64,000 nt of DNA, taken from NCBI GenBank assembly GCA_002339675.1, contig DDKB01000014.1, forward strand, positions 62,001 through 126,000, written 5' to 3'. Of this stretch, positions 1 through 8,506 are shown in pieces. Both the position numbers and the translations under genes were made by a program. Positions within the stretch are counted from its first letter, which is position 1; each line of letters begins with the position of its first letter. The notes beneath the pieces were generated by a model that was not told where the DNA came from, searched no databases, and was given only the letters and a program-made list of their open reading frames with translations. This DNA is from Stutzerimonas stutzeri. GTDB taxonomy: Bacteria > Pseudomonadota > Gammaproteobacteria > Pseudomonadales > Pseudomonadaceae.

Positions 1-1334
1 AGCAGAAGACCCAGGTATTCCCACTCGAGCGCAACGCGGCGGTGCGCAGTCGACTCACCCACTCACTGGAAGTGCAGCAGACCGGCCGGTTCATCGTCCG
101 CACGCTCTACAAGCAGCTTGGTGAGCGCGCTGGCGACTACGGTCTCGACGGCCTGGAAGCGGCGCTGGAAAGCCTGGTGGAGATGGCCTGCCTGATGCAC
201 GACATCGGCAACCCGCCGTTCGGGCACTTTGGTGAGTTCGCCATCGGCCAGTGGTTCGGGGGCCGGCTGCCTGCGCTGTTCGAACAGGCCGTCCCCGCCG
301 GGCAGGGCGATGCCGCGCTGCGCGAGCGCATGCTGGCCGACCTGTCGCGTTTTGAGGGCAATGCCCAGGCGATTCGCGTGGTGGTCAGCCTGTCGCGGCT
401 GAACCTGACCTACACCCAGACCGCCTGCCTGCTCAAGTATGTCCGGGTCGCCTATGCAGCGAAGCCGGTTGCGGGAGCGCCCGGCGCCTACCTGCAGCGC
501 AAGCCCGGTTTCTACCTGTCCGAGGAGGCCTTCGTCGCCGAGTTGCGTGAGGCGCTGGGGTTGCAGCCCGGCACGCGGCACCCGCTGGCCTACATCATGG
601 AGGCGGCGGACGACATCGCCTATTGCCTGGCCGACATCGAGGACTCGGTGGAGAAGGGCATCTTCAGCATCGAGCAACTCACCCAACTGCTGCTCACCCG
701 GTTCGCCAGCCACGGCTCGCCCGACGAGCCGATCGCCGGCACCGGCCGCAGCTTTCGCGACATGGTGGCCTATGCCGAAGCGCGCGCGAACCGGGAACCG
801 ATCAACCGGGTCGGCGAGTTCTTCATCTGGTTGCGCGTCAATCTGGTGCACCCGTTGGTGCAGCATGCTGCCGGGCAATTCATTGAGCACATCGAAGCGG
901 TCTACCGGGGCACCCTCGACCGTGCCCTGCTGGAGGACGCGAGCCTGCCGAACGCCATCGTCCAGACTTTCAAGGACGTCGCGATGGAGCATGTCTTCTG
1001 CCATCGCGAGGTGGAAACGCTGCAGCTACAGGGTTATCGCATTCTGCAGGGCCTGCTGGATTTCTACACGCCGCTGCTGCGGGTCGCGCCGGATACCTTC
1101 CAGGCGTTGACCGAAGGCGGCTGCCGCACCGAGCCGCACCTGCAGATGCTCGCCCGGCGCCTGCCCAGCCAGCTGGTCAGGGCCTACCGCGAGGCGCTGG
1201 TCGCGCGCCCGCTGGCATCACCGGATGGCCAGCTCTGGGAGTTCTATTACCGCTGCCGGTTGCTGCAGGACGTCGTCAGCGGCATGACCGATCAGCTGGC
1301 GCAGGACGAATTCCGCACCCTGTCGGCGCTGTAA
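1..1334 (+). CDS. dgt: dGTP triphosphohydrolase, 5' end missing
   Basis: HD-domain dNTP triphosphohydrolase, which cleaves dGTP to deoxyguanosine and triphosphate in the cytoplasm and tunes dNTP pools. The frame is open from the first complete codon at base 3, so the start lies before the window. The visible 443 residues begin with the family stretch QKTQVFPLERNAAVRSRLTH, and the HD metal site is clear: the H of RLTHSLEV, then HD in MHDIGNPPFGH, then a later Asp in AADDIAYCLADIED. E. coli Dgt is about 505 residues, so some 50 N-terminal residues are probably missing. The next gene is 287 nt away behind its own promoter, so this is likely the end of a transcript. The family is certain; substrate preference (dGTP versus other dNTPs) cannot be read from sequence. 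Confidence 0.93.
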   Translation, partial: QKTQVFPLERNAAVRSRLTHSLEVQQTGRFIVRTLYKQLGERAGDYGLDGLEAALESLVEMACLMHDIGNPPFGHFGEFAIGQWFGGRLPALFEQAVPAGQGDAALRERMLADLSRFEGNAQAIRVVVSLSRLNLTYTQTACLLKYVRVAYAAKPVAGAPGAYLQRKPGFYLSEEAFVAELREALGLQPGTRHPLAYIMEAADDIAYCLADIEDSVEKGIFSIEQLTQLLLTRFASHGSPDEPIAGTGRSFRDMVAYAEARANREPINRVGEFFIWLRVNLVHPLVQHAAGQFIEHIEAVYRGTLDRALLEDASLPNAIVQTFKDVAMEHVFCHREVETLQLQGYRILQGLLDFYTPLLRVAPDTFQALTEGGCRTEPHLQMLARRLPSQLVRAYREALVARPLASPDGQLWEFYYRCRLLQDVVSGMTDQLAQDEFRTLSAL

Positions 1335-1368
1335 CGGTCGCCCCCGATTGGTTCACCGGTCGGTTTGC

Positions 1369-1384
1369 TGGCATAAAGCTTGCT
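1369..1384 (+). promoter_or_regulatory. sigma54 (-24/-12) promoter for amt
   Basis: TGGCA at 1369-1373 and TTGCT at 1380-1384 place GG (1370-1371) and GC (1382-1383) exactly 10 nt apart, the hallmark of RpoN promoters. Transcription should start near 1395, giving a leader of about 225 nt before the amt start. NtrC control of ammonium transporters is established in enterics and pseudomonads, so the match fits the gene. No clear NtrC dyad was found between dgt and the promoter; enhancer sites could lie inside dgt. The rest of 1335-1621 holds only short GC-rich inverted repeats, such as GGTCC/GGACC near 1480-1495. Confidence 0.7.
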
Positions 1385-1621
1385 TTGTTTTGGTGCGCCT
1401 GGTCTGGCTGCTGCCCTCAAACGGCGCGGAAGACCGGCGCGTTATCCGCTCGCGGCTGCGCCAGTGCGCCGGTTTGACCGGGTCCACCCGGACCGGTCGA
1501 TCGTCACCAGCAGCCCGGCGGCCACAGGCGACGGCAGGTGAGCGTGGGCGCGTGACGCATGATGGTGCGCGAGCCGATCCTCATCGACCGTTTTGGTGCG
1601 TTTAGCCGCAGGAATGCAGTA

Positions 1622-2830
1622 ATGGAAAACCCGAGTAGTGCAGTGGAGGTGCTGGTTCATGGTGCCAACACCCTGTTCATCCTCATGGGCGCCGTCATGG
1701 TGCTGGCCATGCACGCCGGATTCGCCTTTCTCGAGGTCGGAACCGTTCGGCTGAAAAACCAGGTCAACGCGCTGTCGAAGATCATCGCCGACTTCGCCGT
1801 CTCGACCCTGGCCTATTTCTTCATCGGCTACTGGGTCGCCTACGGCGTGACCTTCCTGCACCCGGCCGACCAGATGGTGGCCGAGAACGGCTACCCGCTG
1901 GTGAAGTTCTTCTTCCTGCTGACCTTTGCCGCCGCGATACCGGCGATCATCTCCGGGGGGATCGCCGAGCGGGCCAAGTTCGGACCGCAGCTGTGCGCCA
2001 CCTTGCTGATCGTCGCTTTTGTCTATCCGTTTTTCGAAGGAATGATGTGGAACGGCAACTACGGGCTGCAGGCGTGGCTGGGCGCGCAGTTTGGTGCGCC
2101 CTTCCATGATTTCGCCGGGTCGGTGGTGGTGCATGCCATGGGCGGCTGGCTGGCGCTGGGCGCCGTCACGCTGCTGGGTCGCCGCAACGGGCGCTATCGC
2201 GACGGCCGGCTGGTGGCGTTCGCGCCGTCTAGCATTCCCTTCCTGGCGCTGGGCTCCTGGATCCTGATCGTCGGCTGGTTCGGTTTCAACGTCATGAGCG
2301 CGCAAACGCTCGAGGGCGTCAGCGGCCTGGTTGCGCTGAACTCGCTGATGGCCATGGTCGGTGGCACCGCGGCGGCCTGGGCCGTCGGGCGCAACGACCC
2401 GGGCTTCCTGCACAATGGTCCGCTGGCCGGGCTGGTGGCAGTCTGCGCCGGCTCCGACCTGATGCACCCGATCGGTGCGCTGGCCACCGGCCTGATTGCC
2501 GGCGCCCTGTTCGTCTGGGCCTTCACCGCTGCCCAGGCCAACTGGAAGATCGACGACGTGCTCGGTGTCTGGCCGTTGCATGGGCTGTGCGGCATCTGGG
2601 GCGGCCTGGCCTGCGGCATCTTCGGCCAGCACGCACTGGGCGGGCTGGGCGGCGTGAGCTTTGTCAGCCAGCTGCTTGGCTCGCTGCTGGGCATCCTGGT
2701 CGCCCTGGCCGGCGGCTTTGTGGTGTACGGGGTGCTCAAGCGTGTCGTCGGCATCCGCCTCAGCCAGGAGGAGGAGTACAACGGCGCCGACCTGTCGATC
2801 CACCGCATCGGTGCCCTGAGCCACGACTAG
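1622..2830 (+). CDS. amt: Ammonium transporter, Amt/MEP/Rh family
   Basis: Inner-membrane ammonium channel of 402 residues with about 11 hydrophobic segments. The conduction-pore twin histidines are present: H171 in SVVVHAMGG and H320 in WPLHGLCGIWGG, matching H168 and H318 of E. coli AmtB. The family stretch MHAGFAFLEVG is near residues 30-40. I chose the ATG at 1622 because AGGA lies 8 nt upstream and homologous proteins begin close to this point; an in-frame ATG exists at 1559 but adds residues unlike a transporter N-terminus. No glnK lies beside it, unlike the usual glnK-amtB pair, so it is probably a second, standalone transporter. A sigma54 promoter upstream suggests induction under nitrogen limitation. 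Family confidence is high; the exact paralogue type is uncertain. Confidence 0.9.
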   Translation: MENPSSAVEVLVHGANTLFILMGAVMVLAMHAGFAFLEVGTVRLKNQVNALSKIIADFAVSTLAYFFIGYWVAYGVTFLHPADQMVAENGYPLVKFFFLLTFAAAIPAIISGGIAERAKFGPQLCATLLIVAFVYPFFEGMMWNGNYGLQAWLGAQFGAPFHDFAGSVVVHAMGGWLALGAVTLLGRRNGRYRDGRLVAFAPSSIPFLALGSWILIVGWFGFNVMSAQTLEGVSGLVALNSLMAMVGGTAAAWAVGRNDPGFLHNGPLAGLVAVCAGSDLMHPIGALATGLIAGALFVWAFTAAQANWKIDDVLGVWPLHGLCGIWGGLACGIFGQHALGGLGGVSFVSQLLGSLLGILVALAGGFVVYGVLKRVVGIRLSQEEEYNGADLSIHRIGALSHD

Positions 2831-2864
2831 CGCGGCCCGGCACCGCGGCGATGCGCGCCGGGGC

Positions 2865-3512
2865 TCAACAGTCCGCCGGCCCGCCGTAGCCGCGCAGGAA
2901 CAGCTCGACGCACTCGACGACGTGCTCCTGCGCTTCGGCCTGCGTCGGCGCCGAGGCGCAGCCGATCAGCAGGCGGAAGTGCTGCGCGCCCTTGATCAAC
3001 GAGCAGAAATGCTCGGCGGCGTGGCCGGGCGCCTCCAGGCGCAACAGGCCGCGCCGGTCGGCCTGCACGAACAGTTGCTGCAGGTCGTCGAGCAGCCGCT
3101 GCGGACCGACATCGAAAAACATGCGTGAGAGCGCGGGGTTCTGCGTGCCCATGGCCACCATGACGCGGTGCAGTCCGATCGACTCCGGGCTGTTGACCAG
3201 CGCCTGGAACGCGTGGCCGATATCCAGGAGTACCTGCCGGATCGAGCAGCCCTCGGTCAGCACGAACAGGCTGCGCGGCAGGCGGGTCTCGCAGGTGGTC
3301 TTCACCGCTTCGGCGAACAGCGCTTCCTTGTCCCTGAAATGGCTGTAGAGCGTCAGCTTCGACACGCCGGCTTCGGCGGCGATGGCATCCATGCTGCTGC
3401 CCTCATAGCCCTTGGCGAGAAACAGCACCTGGGCTGCCGCAAGGATTGCCTCGCGCTTGGCAAGATCCTTCGGTCGGCCCGGTCCCTGGGGTGTGGGGGC
3501 AATTCGTGGCAT
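2865..3512 (-). CDS. TetR/AcrR-family repressor of the adjacent RND pump
   Basis: A 215-residue one-component regulator. The N-terminal helix-turn-helix is clear, from AKREAILAAAQVLFLAKGYE through MDAIAAEAGVSKLTLYSHF, followed by an all-helical ligand-binding domain that ends in a Cys. I take the ATG at 3510-3512 (MPRIAPTPQ) rather than the longer open frame, because the longer version would run through the operator and promoter. It is divergent from the RND pair, with a palindrome at 3554-3569 between them, which is the classical layout of a local efflux repressor that also represses itself. The ligand is unknown. Its 3' end faces amt across 34 nt. Confidence 0.88.
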   Translation of the reverse strand: MPRIAPTPQGPGRPKDLAKREAILAAAQVLFLAKGYEGSSMDAIAAEAGVSKLTLYSHFRDKEALFAEAVKTTCETRLPRSLFVLTEGCSIRQVLLDIGHAFQALVNSPESIGLHRVMVAMGTQNPALSRMFFDVGPQRLLDDLQQLFVQADRRGLLRLEAPGHAAEHFCSLIKGAQHFRLLIGCASAPTQAEAQEHVVECVELFLRGYGGPADC

Positions 3513-3553
3513 GGCTTCACTAAAAACTAGACTGGTGAGTTCGGTATTTTTAC

Positions 3554-3569
3554 TATACCGGCCAGTATA
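3554..3569. promoter_or_regulatory. Palindromic operator between tetR and the RND operon
   Basis: TATACCGGCCAGTATA is a 16-nt near-perfect palindrome (14 of 16 positions symmetric). It is centred in the 95-nt gap between the divergent TetR gene and the membrane-fusion gene, and AT-rich promoter-like bases (TATAGT on the minus strand, TATAAG on the plus strand) overlap it. Position and shape fit a TetR dimer site blocking both promoters. Binding by the neighbouring TetR is inferred. Confidence 0.6.
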
Positions 3570-3607
3570 AGTATTAGAACCCGCCTTGCGACAGAGAGAG
3601 CCTCTCC

Positions 3608-4705
3608 GTGTTTCGACATGCCCCGCGTTTTCTCGCTGCCTTCGGTCTCGCACTGCTTGCCGCCTGTGGCGAGAGCGAGCCGCCAGCGCCTTCCTTGCGT
3701 CCGGTGATGGTCGTGCAGCCGCAACCGGCGGGTGAGGCCTTCGACAGTTACCCGGGCGAGGTACATGCGCGCTACGAGCCGGAGCTGGCGTTTCGCATCG
3801 GTGGCAAGGTCACGGAGCGGCTGGTTGAGGCCGGTGACCGGGTGCGCAAGGCGCAGCCGCTTGCCCGGCTCGATCCCGTCGATGTGCGGCTCCAGCTCGA
3901 CGGGATGCGCGCCGAAGTTGCCGCCGCCGAGGCCAACCTGCGCGCCGTGCGCGCCGAATACGACCGCTACAAGACGCTCATGAAGCGCCAGCTGGTCAGC
4001 CGCTCCCAGTTCGATGCCGCCGAAAACGCCTATCGCTCGGCGCAGGCTCGCCTGCAGCAAAGCCGGGCGCAGGCAGACGTCGCCAGCAACCAGCTCGAGT
4101 ATGCCGAGCTGCGCGCAAACCAGGCGGGCGTGATCGCCGAGCGCCGGGTCGAGGCGGGACAGGTGGTCGCCGCCGGGCAGACCGTCTTTGTGCTGGCCGC
4201 GGACGGCGAGCGCGAGGTCGCGATCAACCTGCCCGAGCAGGCATTGGCGCGATACCGCGTCGGACAGCCGGTCTCCGTCGAACTCTGGTCGCGGCCAGGA
4301 GAGCACTTTGCCGGCCATATCCGTGAGCTGTCGGCTGCGGCTGACCCGCAGTCGCGAACCTACCCCGCGCGCGTGGCCTTCGACTCGACTGCCGTGCCGG
4401 CCGAGCTCGGCCAGAGCGCGCTGGTTTCGATCCAGCGTAACGGCGAGGTCCCCTTGGCGCTACCGCTCTCAGCGGTAACGGCCGAGCAGGACCGTGCCTA
4501 CGTATGGCGGGTCAAGGCCGATGCCACGCTGGAACGCGTTGCCGTCCGTCTCGGCGCTTTTGGTGATCGGCAGGTGCCGGTGTTGTCCGGTCTGGACGCG
4601 GATGACTGGGTGGTGCTCGCTGGCGTCCAGCTGTTGCATGACGGCCAATCGGTAAAACCGGTCGACCGCGAAAACCGGCCGGTCAACCTGGCGACTCAGG
4701 AGTAA
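3608..4705 (+). CDS. RND efflux periplasmic adaptor lipoprotein (HlyD/AcrA type)
   Basis: Membrane-fusion subunit of 365 residues linking the inner-membrane pump to an outer-membrane channel. It starts with a lipoprotein signal whose lipobox LAAC gives Cys20 as the acylated residue. The barrel-sandwich half-motif FRIGGKVTERLVEAGDRVRK is near residues 60-80, a coiled-coil hairpin spans about 95-165 (AAAEANLRAVRAEYDRYKTL), and a beta-barrel and membrane-proximal domain follow. The start is GTG at 3608 with GAGAGAG upstream. The pump gene begins 5 nt after its stop, so the two are co-transcribed. No outer-membrane factor gene lies here, so the pump must borrow a TolC/OprM-type channel from elsewhere. 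Expression is probably held down by the divergent TetR. Confidence 0.92.
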   Translation: MFRHAPRFLAAFGLALLAACGESEPPAPSLRPVMVVQPQPAGEAFDSYPGEVHARYEPELAFRIGGKVTERLVEAGDRVRKAQPLARLDPVDVRLQLDGMRAEVAAAEANLRAVRAEYDRYKTLMKRQLVSRSQFDAAENAYRSAQARLQQSRAQADVASNQLEYAELRANQAGVIAERRVEAGQVVAAGQTVFVLAADGEREVAINLPEQALARYRVGQPVSVELWSRPGEHFAGHIRELSAAADPQSRTYPARVAFDSTAVPAELGQSALVSIQRNGEVPLALPLSAVTAEQDRAYVWRVKADATLERVAVRLGAFGDRQVPVLSGLDADDWVVLAGVQLLHDGQSVKPVDRENRPVNLATQE

Positions 4706-4710
4706 GGCTG

Positions 4711-7700
4711 ATGCGCTTCAACCTTTCCGCCTGGGCGCTGGGCAATCGCCAGATCGTGGTCTACCTGATGCTGCTCCTGGCCGTGGTCGGCGCGCTGTCC
4801 TACAGCAAGCTGGGGCAGAGCGAAGACCCGCCGTTTACCTTCAAGGCGATGCTCATCCAGACGCAGTGGCCGGGCGCCACGGCCGACGAGGTCTCCCGCC
4901 AGGTCACCGAGCGTATCGAGAAAAAGCTCATGGAGACCGGTGAATACGAGCGCATCGTCTCCTTTTCCCGTCCGGGCGAGTCGAACGTGACCTTCATGGC
5001 CCGCGACGCCCTGCGTTCCGAGCAGATACCGGAGCTCTGGTACCAGATCCGCAAGAAGATCGGTGACATTCGCCACACGCTGCCCGCCGGGGTCCAGGGT
5101 CCGTTCTTCAACGACGAATTCGGCACGACCTTTGGCAACATCTATGCCCTGACCGGCGAGGGCTTCGACTACGCGATCCTCAAGGACTACGCAGACCGCA
5201 TCCAACTGCAGCTGCAGCGGGTGAAAAACGTCGGCAAGGTCGAGCTGCTCGGCCTGCAGGACGAGAAGATCTGGATCGAGCTGTCCAACGTCAAGCTGGC
5301 CAACCTCGGCGTCCCGCTCGAAGCGGTCAGGGAGGCGCTGCAGGCGCAGAATGCGGTGGCCCCGGCCGGCTTCGTTGAGACCCCAAGTGACCGGGTGCGC
5401 CTACGGGTAACCGGCCAATTCGAAACGGTCGAACAGATTCGGGCATTTCCCATCCGCGTCGCCGGCAACACCTTCCGCATTGGCGATGTGGCCGAGGTTC
5501 AGCGCGGCTTCAACGATCCGCCGGCGCCGCGCATGCGCTTCATGGGCGAACCGGCGATCGGCCTGGCCGTGTCGATGAAGGCGGGCGGCGACATCCTTGT
5601 GCTCGGTGAGGCGCTGCAGGCCGAGTTCGCCCGCCTGCAGGCCGAGCTGCCGGCGGGCATGGCGCTGCGCAAGGTGTCCGACCAGCCGGCTGCGGTAAAG
5701 GCGGGCGTCGGCGAGTTTGTCCGGGTGCTGATCGAGGCGCTCGTGATCGTGCTGCTGGTGAGCTTTTTCTCGCTCGGCGCGCGGACCGGCCTGGTCGTCG
5801 CCCTGTCGATTCCGCTGGTGCTGGCGATGACTTTCGCTGCCATGCATTACCTGGGCATCGGCCTGCACAAGATCTCGCTGGGCGCGCTGGTGCTGGCGCT
5901 CGGCCTGCTGGTGGACGACGCCATCATCGCGGTGGAGATGATGGCGATCAAGATGGAGCAGGGCTACGACCGGCTCAAGGCGGCGAGCTATGCCTGGACC
6001 AGTACGGCCTTTCCCATGCTCACCGGTACGCTGATTACCGCCGCTGGCTTTTTGCCGATTGCCACCGCGCAGTCGAGCACCGGCGAGTACACCCGCTCGA
6101 TTTTCCAAGTGGTGACCATCGCACTGGTGGCGTCCTGGATTGCGGCGGTGATGTTCGTCCCGCTGCTGGGAGAGAAACTGCTGCCGGACCTGGCCCGGCG
6201 CCACGCGGCGAAGCACGGCGGCGGGGACGCGGCGCACGATCCCTATGCGACGCCGCTCTACCGGCGGGTACGGCAAGTCATCCAGTGGTGTGTGCGCCAC
6301 CGCAAGACTGTGATCGTCATGACCCTGGTACTGTTCGTCGGGGCGATCGGCCTGTTCCGGTTGGTGCCGCAGCAGTTCTTCCCGGCCTCGGGGCGGCTGG
6401 AACTGATGGTCGACCTCAAGCTCGCCGAGGGCGCCTCGCTGAAGGCCACCGAGGCCGAAGCACACCGTCTCGAACGCTTGCTTGAAGATCATCCCGGTAT
6501 CGACAACTACGTCGCCTACGTGGGCAACGGCTCGCCGCGTTTCTACCTGCCGCTGGACCAGCAATTGCCGGCGGCCAGCTTTGCCCAGATTGTGGTGCTG
6601 GCCAAGAGCATTGAGGACCGCGAGGCGCTGCGCAGCTGGCTGATCGAGCGGCTGCGTGACGATTTCCCGACCTTGCGCGGGCGCGTCAGCCGCTTGGAGA
6701 ACGGGCCGCCGGTCGGCTACCCGGTGCAGTTTCGGGTCAGTGGTGAACACATCGACGTGGCACGCAAGTTGGCGCGGCAGGTGGCCGCCAAGGTGCGCGA
6801 GAACCCCTACGTAGCCAATGTGCACCTGGACTGGCAGGAACCGAGCAAGGTGGTCTGGCTGACGGTCGACCAGGACCGGGCTCGTGCGCTGGGCGTGAGC
6901 ACAGCGGAACTGTCGGCGTTCCTGCAGCGTACGTTCACGGGTGCCACCGCCGGGCAATTCCGCGAAGACGACGAGCTGATCGAGATTCTCCTGCGCGGCA
7001 CCGAGCAGGAGCGCGAGCAACTCTCGATGCTGCCCAGCCTGGCGGTTCCCACGGCCAGCGGACGTAGCGTGCCCCTGTCCCAGATCGCCACGCTGGACTA
7101 TGGCTTCGAGGAAGGCGTGATCTGGCATCGCAACCGACTGCCGACCGTGACCGTGCGCGCCGACATTTACGGCGAGCAGCAGCCGGCGACCCTGGTGCGG
7201 CAGATCGAGCCGACGCTGAGCGAGATCCGCGCCGCCTTGCCGAGCGGCTACCTGCTGGAAGTGGGCGGTACCGTCGAGGACTCCACCCGCGGACAGGCCT
7301 CGGTAAACGCCGGGCTGCCGCTGTTCATCCTGGTGGTGATCAGCCTGCTGATGGTGCAGCTGCGCAGCTTCTCGCGCACCGCGATGGTGTTTCTCACCGC
7401 TCCGCTCGGGCTGATCGGCGTCGCGCTGTTCCTGCTGCTGTTCGGCAAGCCGTTCGGCTTCGTCGCCATGCTCGGGACCATCGCGCTGTCGGGCATGATC
7501 ATGCGTAACTCGGTGATCCTGGTCGACCAGATCGAGCAGGACATCGGCGCCGGGCACGATCGTTTCAATGCGATTATCGACGCCACGGTGCGCCGGTTCC
7601 GGCCCATCGTATTGACTGCGCTGGCCTCGGTCCTGGCAATGATTCCGCTGTCGCGCAGCGTGTTCTTCGGACCCATGGCCGTGGCGATCATGGGGGGGCT

Positions 7701-7785
7701 GATCGTTGCGACCGCGTTGACGCTGCTGTTTCTGCCAGCGCTCTACGCGGCCTGGTTCAGGGTCAGGGAAGCGCCGGCCCGCTAA
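4711..7785 (+). CDS. RND efflux transporter permease
   Basis: Proton-driven inner-membrane exporter of 1024 residues with the RND plan: TM1 near residues 13-30, a large periplasmic loop, TM2-6 around 335-490, TM7 near 532, a second large loop, and TM8-12 to the C-terminus. The proton-relay pair D402-D403 lies in GLLVDDAIIAVEMM. At the position of the AcrB TM10 Lys the sequence reads MIMRNSVILVDQ, with Arg in place of Lys. It belongs to the hydrophobe-exporter type rather than the metal type as far as I can judge, and recalls TriC-like pumps, but that is a weak assignment. It shares its operon with the upstream adaptor and overlaps the convergent TetR gene by 4 nt at the stop codons. Confidence 0.93.
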   Translation: MRFNLSAWALGNRQIVVYLMLLLAVVGALSYSKLGQSEDPPFTFKAMLIQTQWPGATADEVSRQVTERIEKKLMETGEYERIVSFSRPGESNVTFMARDALRSEQIPELWYQIRKKIGDIRHTLPAGVQGPFFNDEFGTTFGNIYALTGEGFDYAILKDYADRIQLQLQRVKNVGKVELLGLQDEKIWIELSNVKLANLGVPLEAVREALQAQNAVAPAGFVETPSDRVRLRVTGQFETVEQIRAFPIRVAGNTFRIGDVAEVQRGFNDPPAPRMRFMGEPAIGLAVSMKAGGDILVLGEALQAEFARLQAELPAGMALRKVSDQPAAVKAGVGEFVRVLIEALVIVLLVSFFSLGARTGLVVALSIPLVLAMTFAAMHYLGIGLHKISLGALVLALGLLVDDAIIAVEMMAIKMEQGYDRLKAASYAWTSTAFPMLTGTLITAAGFLPIATAQSSTGEYTRSIFQVVTIALVASWIAAVMFVPLLGEKLLPDLARRHAAKHGGGDAAHDPYATPLYRRVRQVIQWCVRHRKTVIVMTLVLFVGAIGLFRLVPQQFFPASGRLELMVDLKLAEGASLKATEAEAHRLERLLEDHPGIDNYVAYVGNGSPRFYLPLDQQLPAASFAQIVVLAKSIEDREALRSWLIERLRDDFPTLRGRVSRLENGPPVGYPVQFRVSGEHIDVARKLARQVAAKVRENPYVANVHLDWQEPSKVVWLTVDQDRARALGVSTAELSAFLQRTFTGATAGQFREDDELIEILLRGTEQEREQLSMLPSLAVPTASGRSVPLSQIATLDYGFEEGVIWHRNRLPTVTVRADIYGEQQPATLVRQIEPTLSEIRAALPSGYLLEVGGTVEDSTRGQASVNAGLPLFILVVISLLMVQLRSFSRTAMVFLTAPLGLIGVALFLLLFGKPFGFVAMLGTIALSGMIMRNSVILVDQIEQDIGAGHDRFNAIIDATVRRFRPIVLTALASVLAMIPLSRSVFFGPMAVAIMGGLIVATALTLLFLPALYAAWFRVREAPAR

Positions 7786-8360
7786 CCGCCCTCGTCGAGC
7801 TGGACACCGGCGGCCTGCAGCAGTTGTTCGGCGGCCGCGCGTGCCAGCCGGGCCTGCTCCGCCGGACCTTCGATATGCGCCATGCTCAGGGCGCCCTCTA
7901 TCAGATACTGCAGCTGCCGCGCCAGCGGCTCGGGTTGCGGTGCCTGCAACGTCTCCAGCAGCTCGCGCAGGTAGGCCTGAAACTCCGCCTTGTACGCTGC
8001 CGCGCGCTGGTGGATTGGATGCTCCCGGTCCTGATATTCGGCCGCGGCATTGATGAACAGGCAGCCGCAGAAGGCGTTCGGGTTGTGAATCATGTTGTGC
8101 AAACCGTCGAACACGCTCAGCAGCGCCTTGCGCGGCGACAGGGCGGCGCGCGCTTCGCGCAGGCGCCCGAGCATCGGCAGCTGGCGCGCGTCGAGCACCG
8201 CCAAGATCAGCTCGTCCTTGGACTTGAAGTGCTTGTAGAGGGTCATCTTCGCCACGCCCGACTCGCTGAGAATCCGGTCAATGCCGGTGGCGTGGTAGCC
8301 CTCGGTGTAGAACAGCCGCTCGGCGGTGGCGAGCAGCAGGTCGCGCTTGTTCGTAGCCAT
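7782..8360 (-). CDS. TetR-family regulator, divergent from a GST gene
   Basis: A 192-residue repressor. The helix-turn-helix runs through GYHATGIDRILSESGVAKMT and LYKHFKSKDEL, and the C-terminal ligand domain carries the family stretch NAFCGCLFINAAAEYQD with two close Cys residues. It faces the glutathione S-transferase gene across 146 nt, in which a perfect-armed dyad sits inside a sigma70-type promoter, so direct control of the GST and of itself is likely. Its tail overlaps the end of the RND gene by 4 nt, convergently. The Cys pair and the GST partner suggest that the signal may be an electrophile or aldehyde; this is speculation. Confidence 0.88.
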   Translation of the reverse strand: MATNKRDLLLATAERLFYTEGYHATGIDRILSESGVAKMTLYKHFKSKDELILAVLDARQLPMLGRLREARAALSPRKALLSVFDGLHNMIHNPNAFCGCLFINAAAEYQDREHPIHQRAAAYKAEFQAYLRELLETLQAPQPEPLARQLQYLIEGALSMAHIEGPAEQARLARAAAEQLLQAAGVQLDEGG

Positions 8361-8435
8361 GTGGGTCTCCTCGGGCCGCCATTATGCGGGAGCGTTCGCC
8401 GTCCGACCAATTGACGGGGAGGGCATCGATCTCGC

Positions 8436-8464
8436 TTGAATATACAGACAGGTCTGTCTACTAT
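8436..8464 (+). promoter_or_regulatory. sigma70-type promoter for the GST gene
   Basis: TTGAAT (8436-8441) and TACTAT (8459-8464) are separated by exactly 17 nt. Transcription would start near 8471, about 36 nt before the GST start codon. The whole spacer is occupied by a dyad (next entry), so a bound repressor would directly block RNA polymerase. Confidence 0.65.
8446..8459. promoter_or_regulatory. Palindromic operator within the GST promoter
   Basis: AGACAGGTCTGTCT consists of perfect 6-nt inverted arms (AGACAG/CTGTCT) around GT, lying between the -35 and -10 boxes of the GST promoter. Short AGAC/GTCT dyads are a common TetR-family operator shape. The divergent TetR gene is the obvious binder, though this is inferred. 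Confidence 0.65.
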
Positions 8465-8506
8465 CCAGTCGTGCCTCGAATCTCATCCCCTGCACGGAGC
8501 GACACG

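Noticed and set aside
1348..1605. Leader peptide before amt
   Set aside because: The frame begins upstream of and runs through the sigma54 promoter, so its first half would not be transcribed from it, and there is no ribosome site.
5401..7557. 718-codon open frame antisense to the RND pump
   Set aside because: Its product is a His/Gln/Arg/Asp-rich string with no domain, and it mirrors a full-length conserved gene. High-GC codon bias commonly leaves such antisense frames open.
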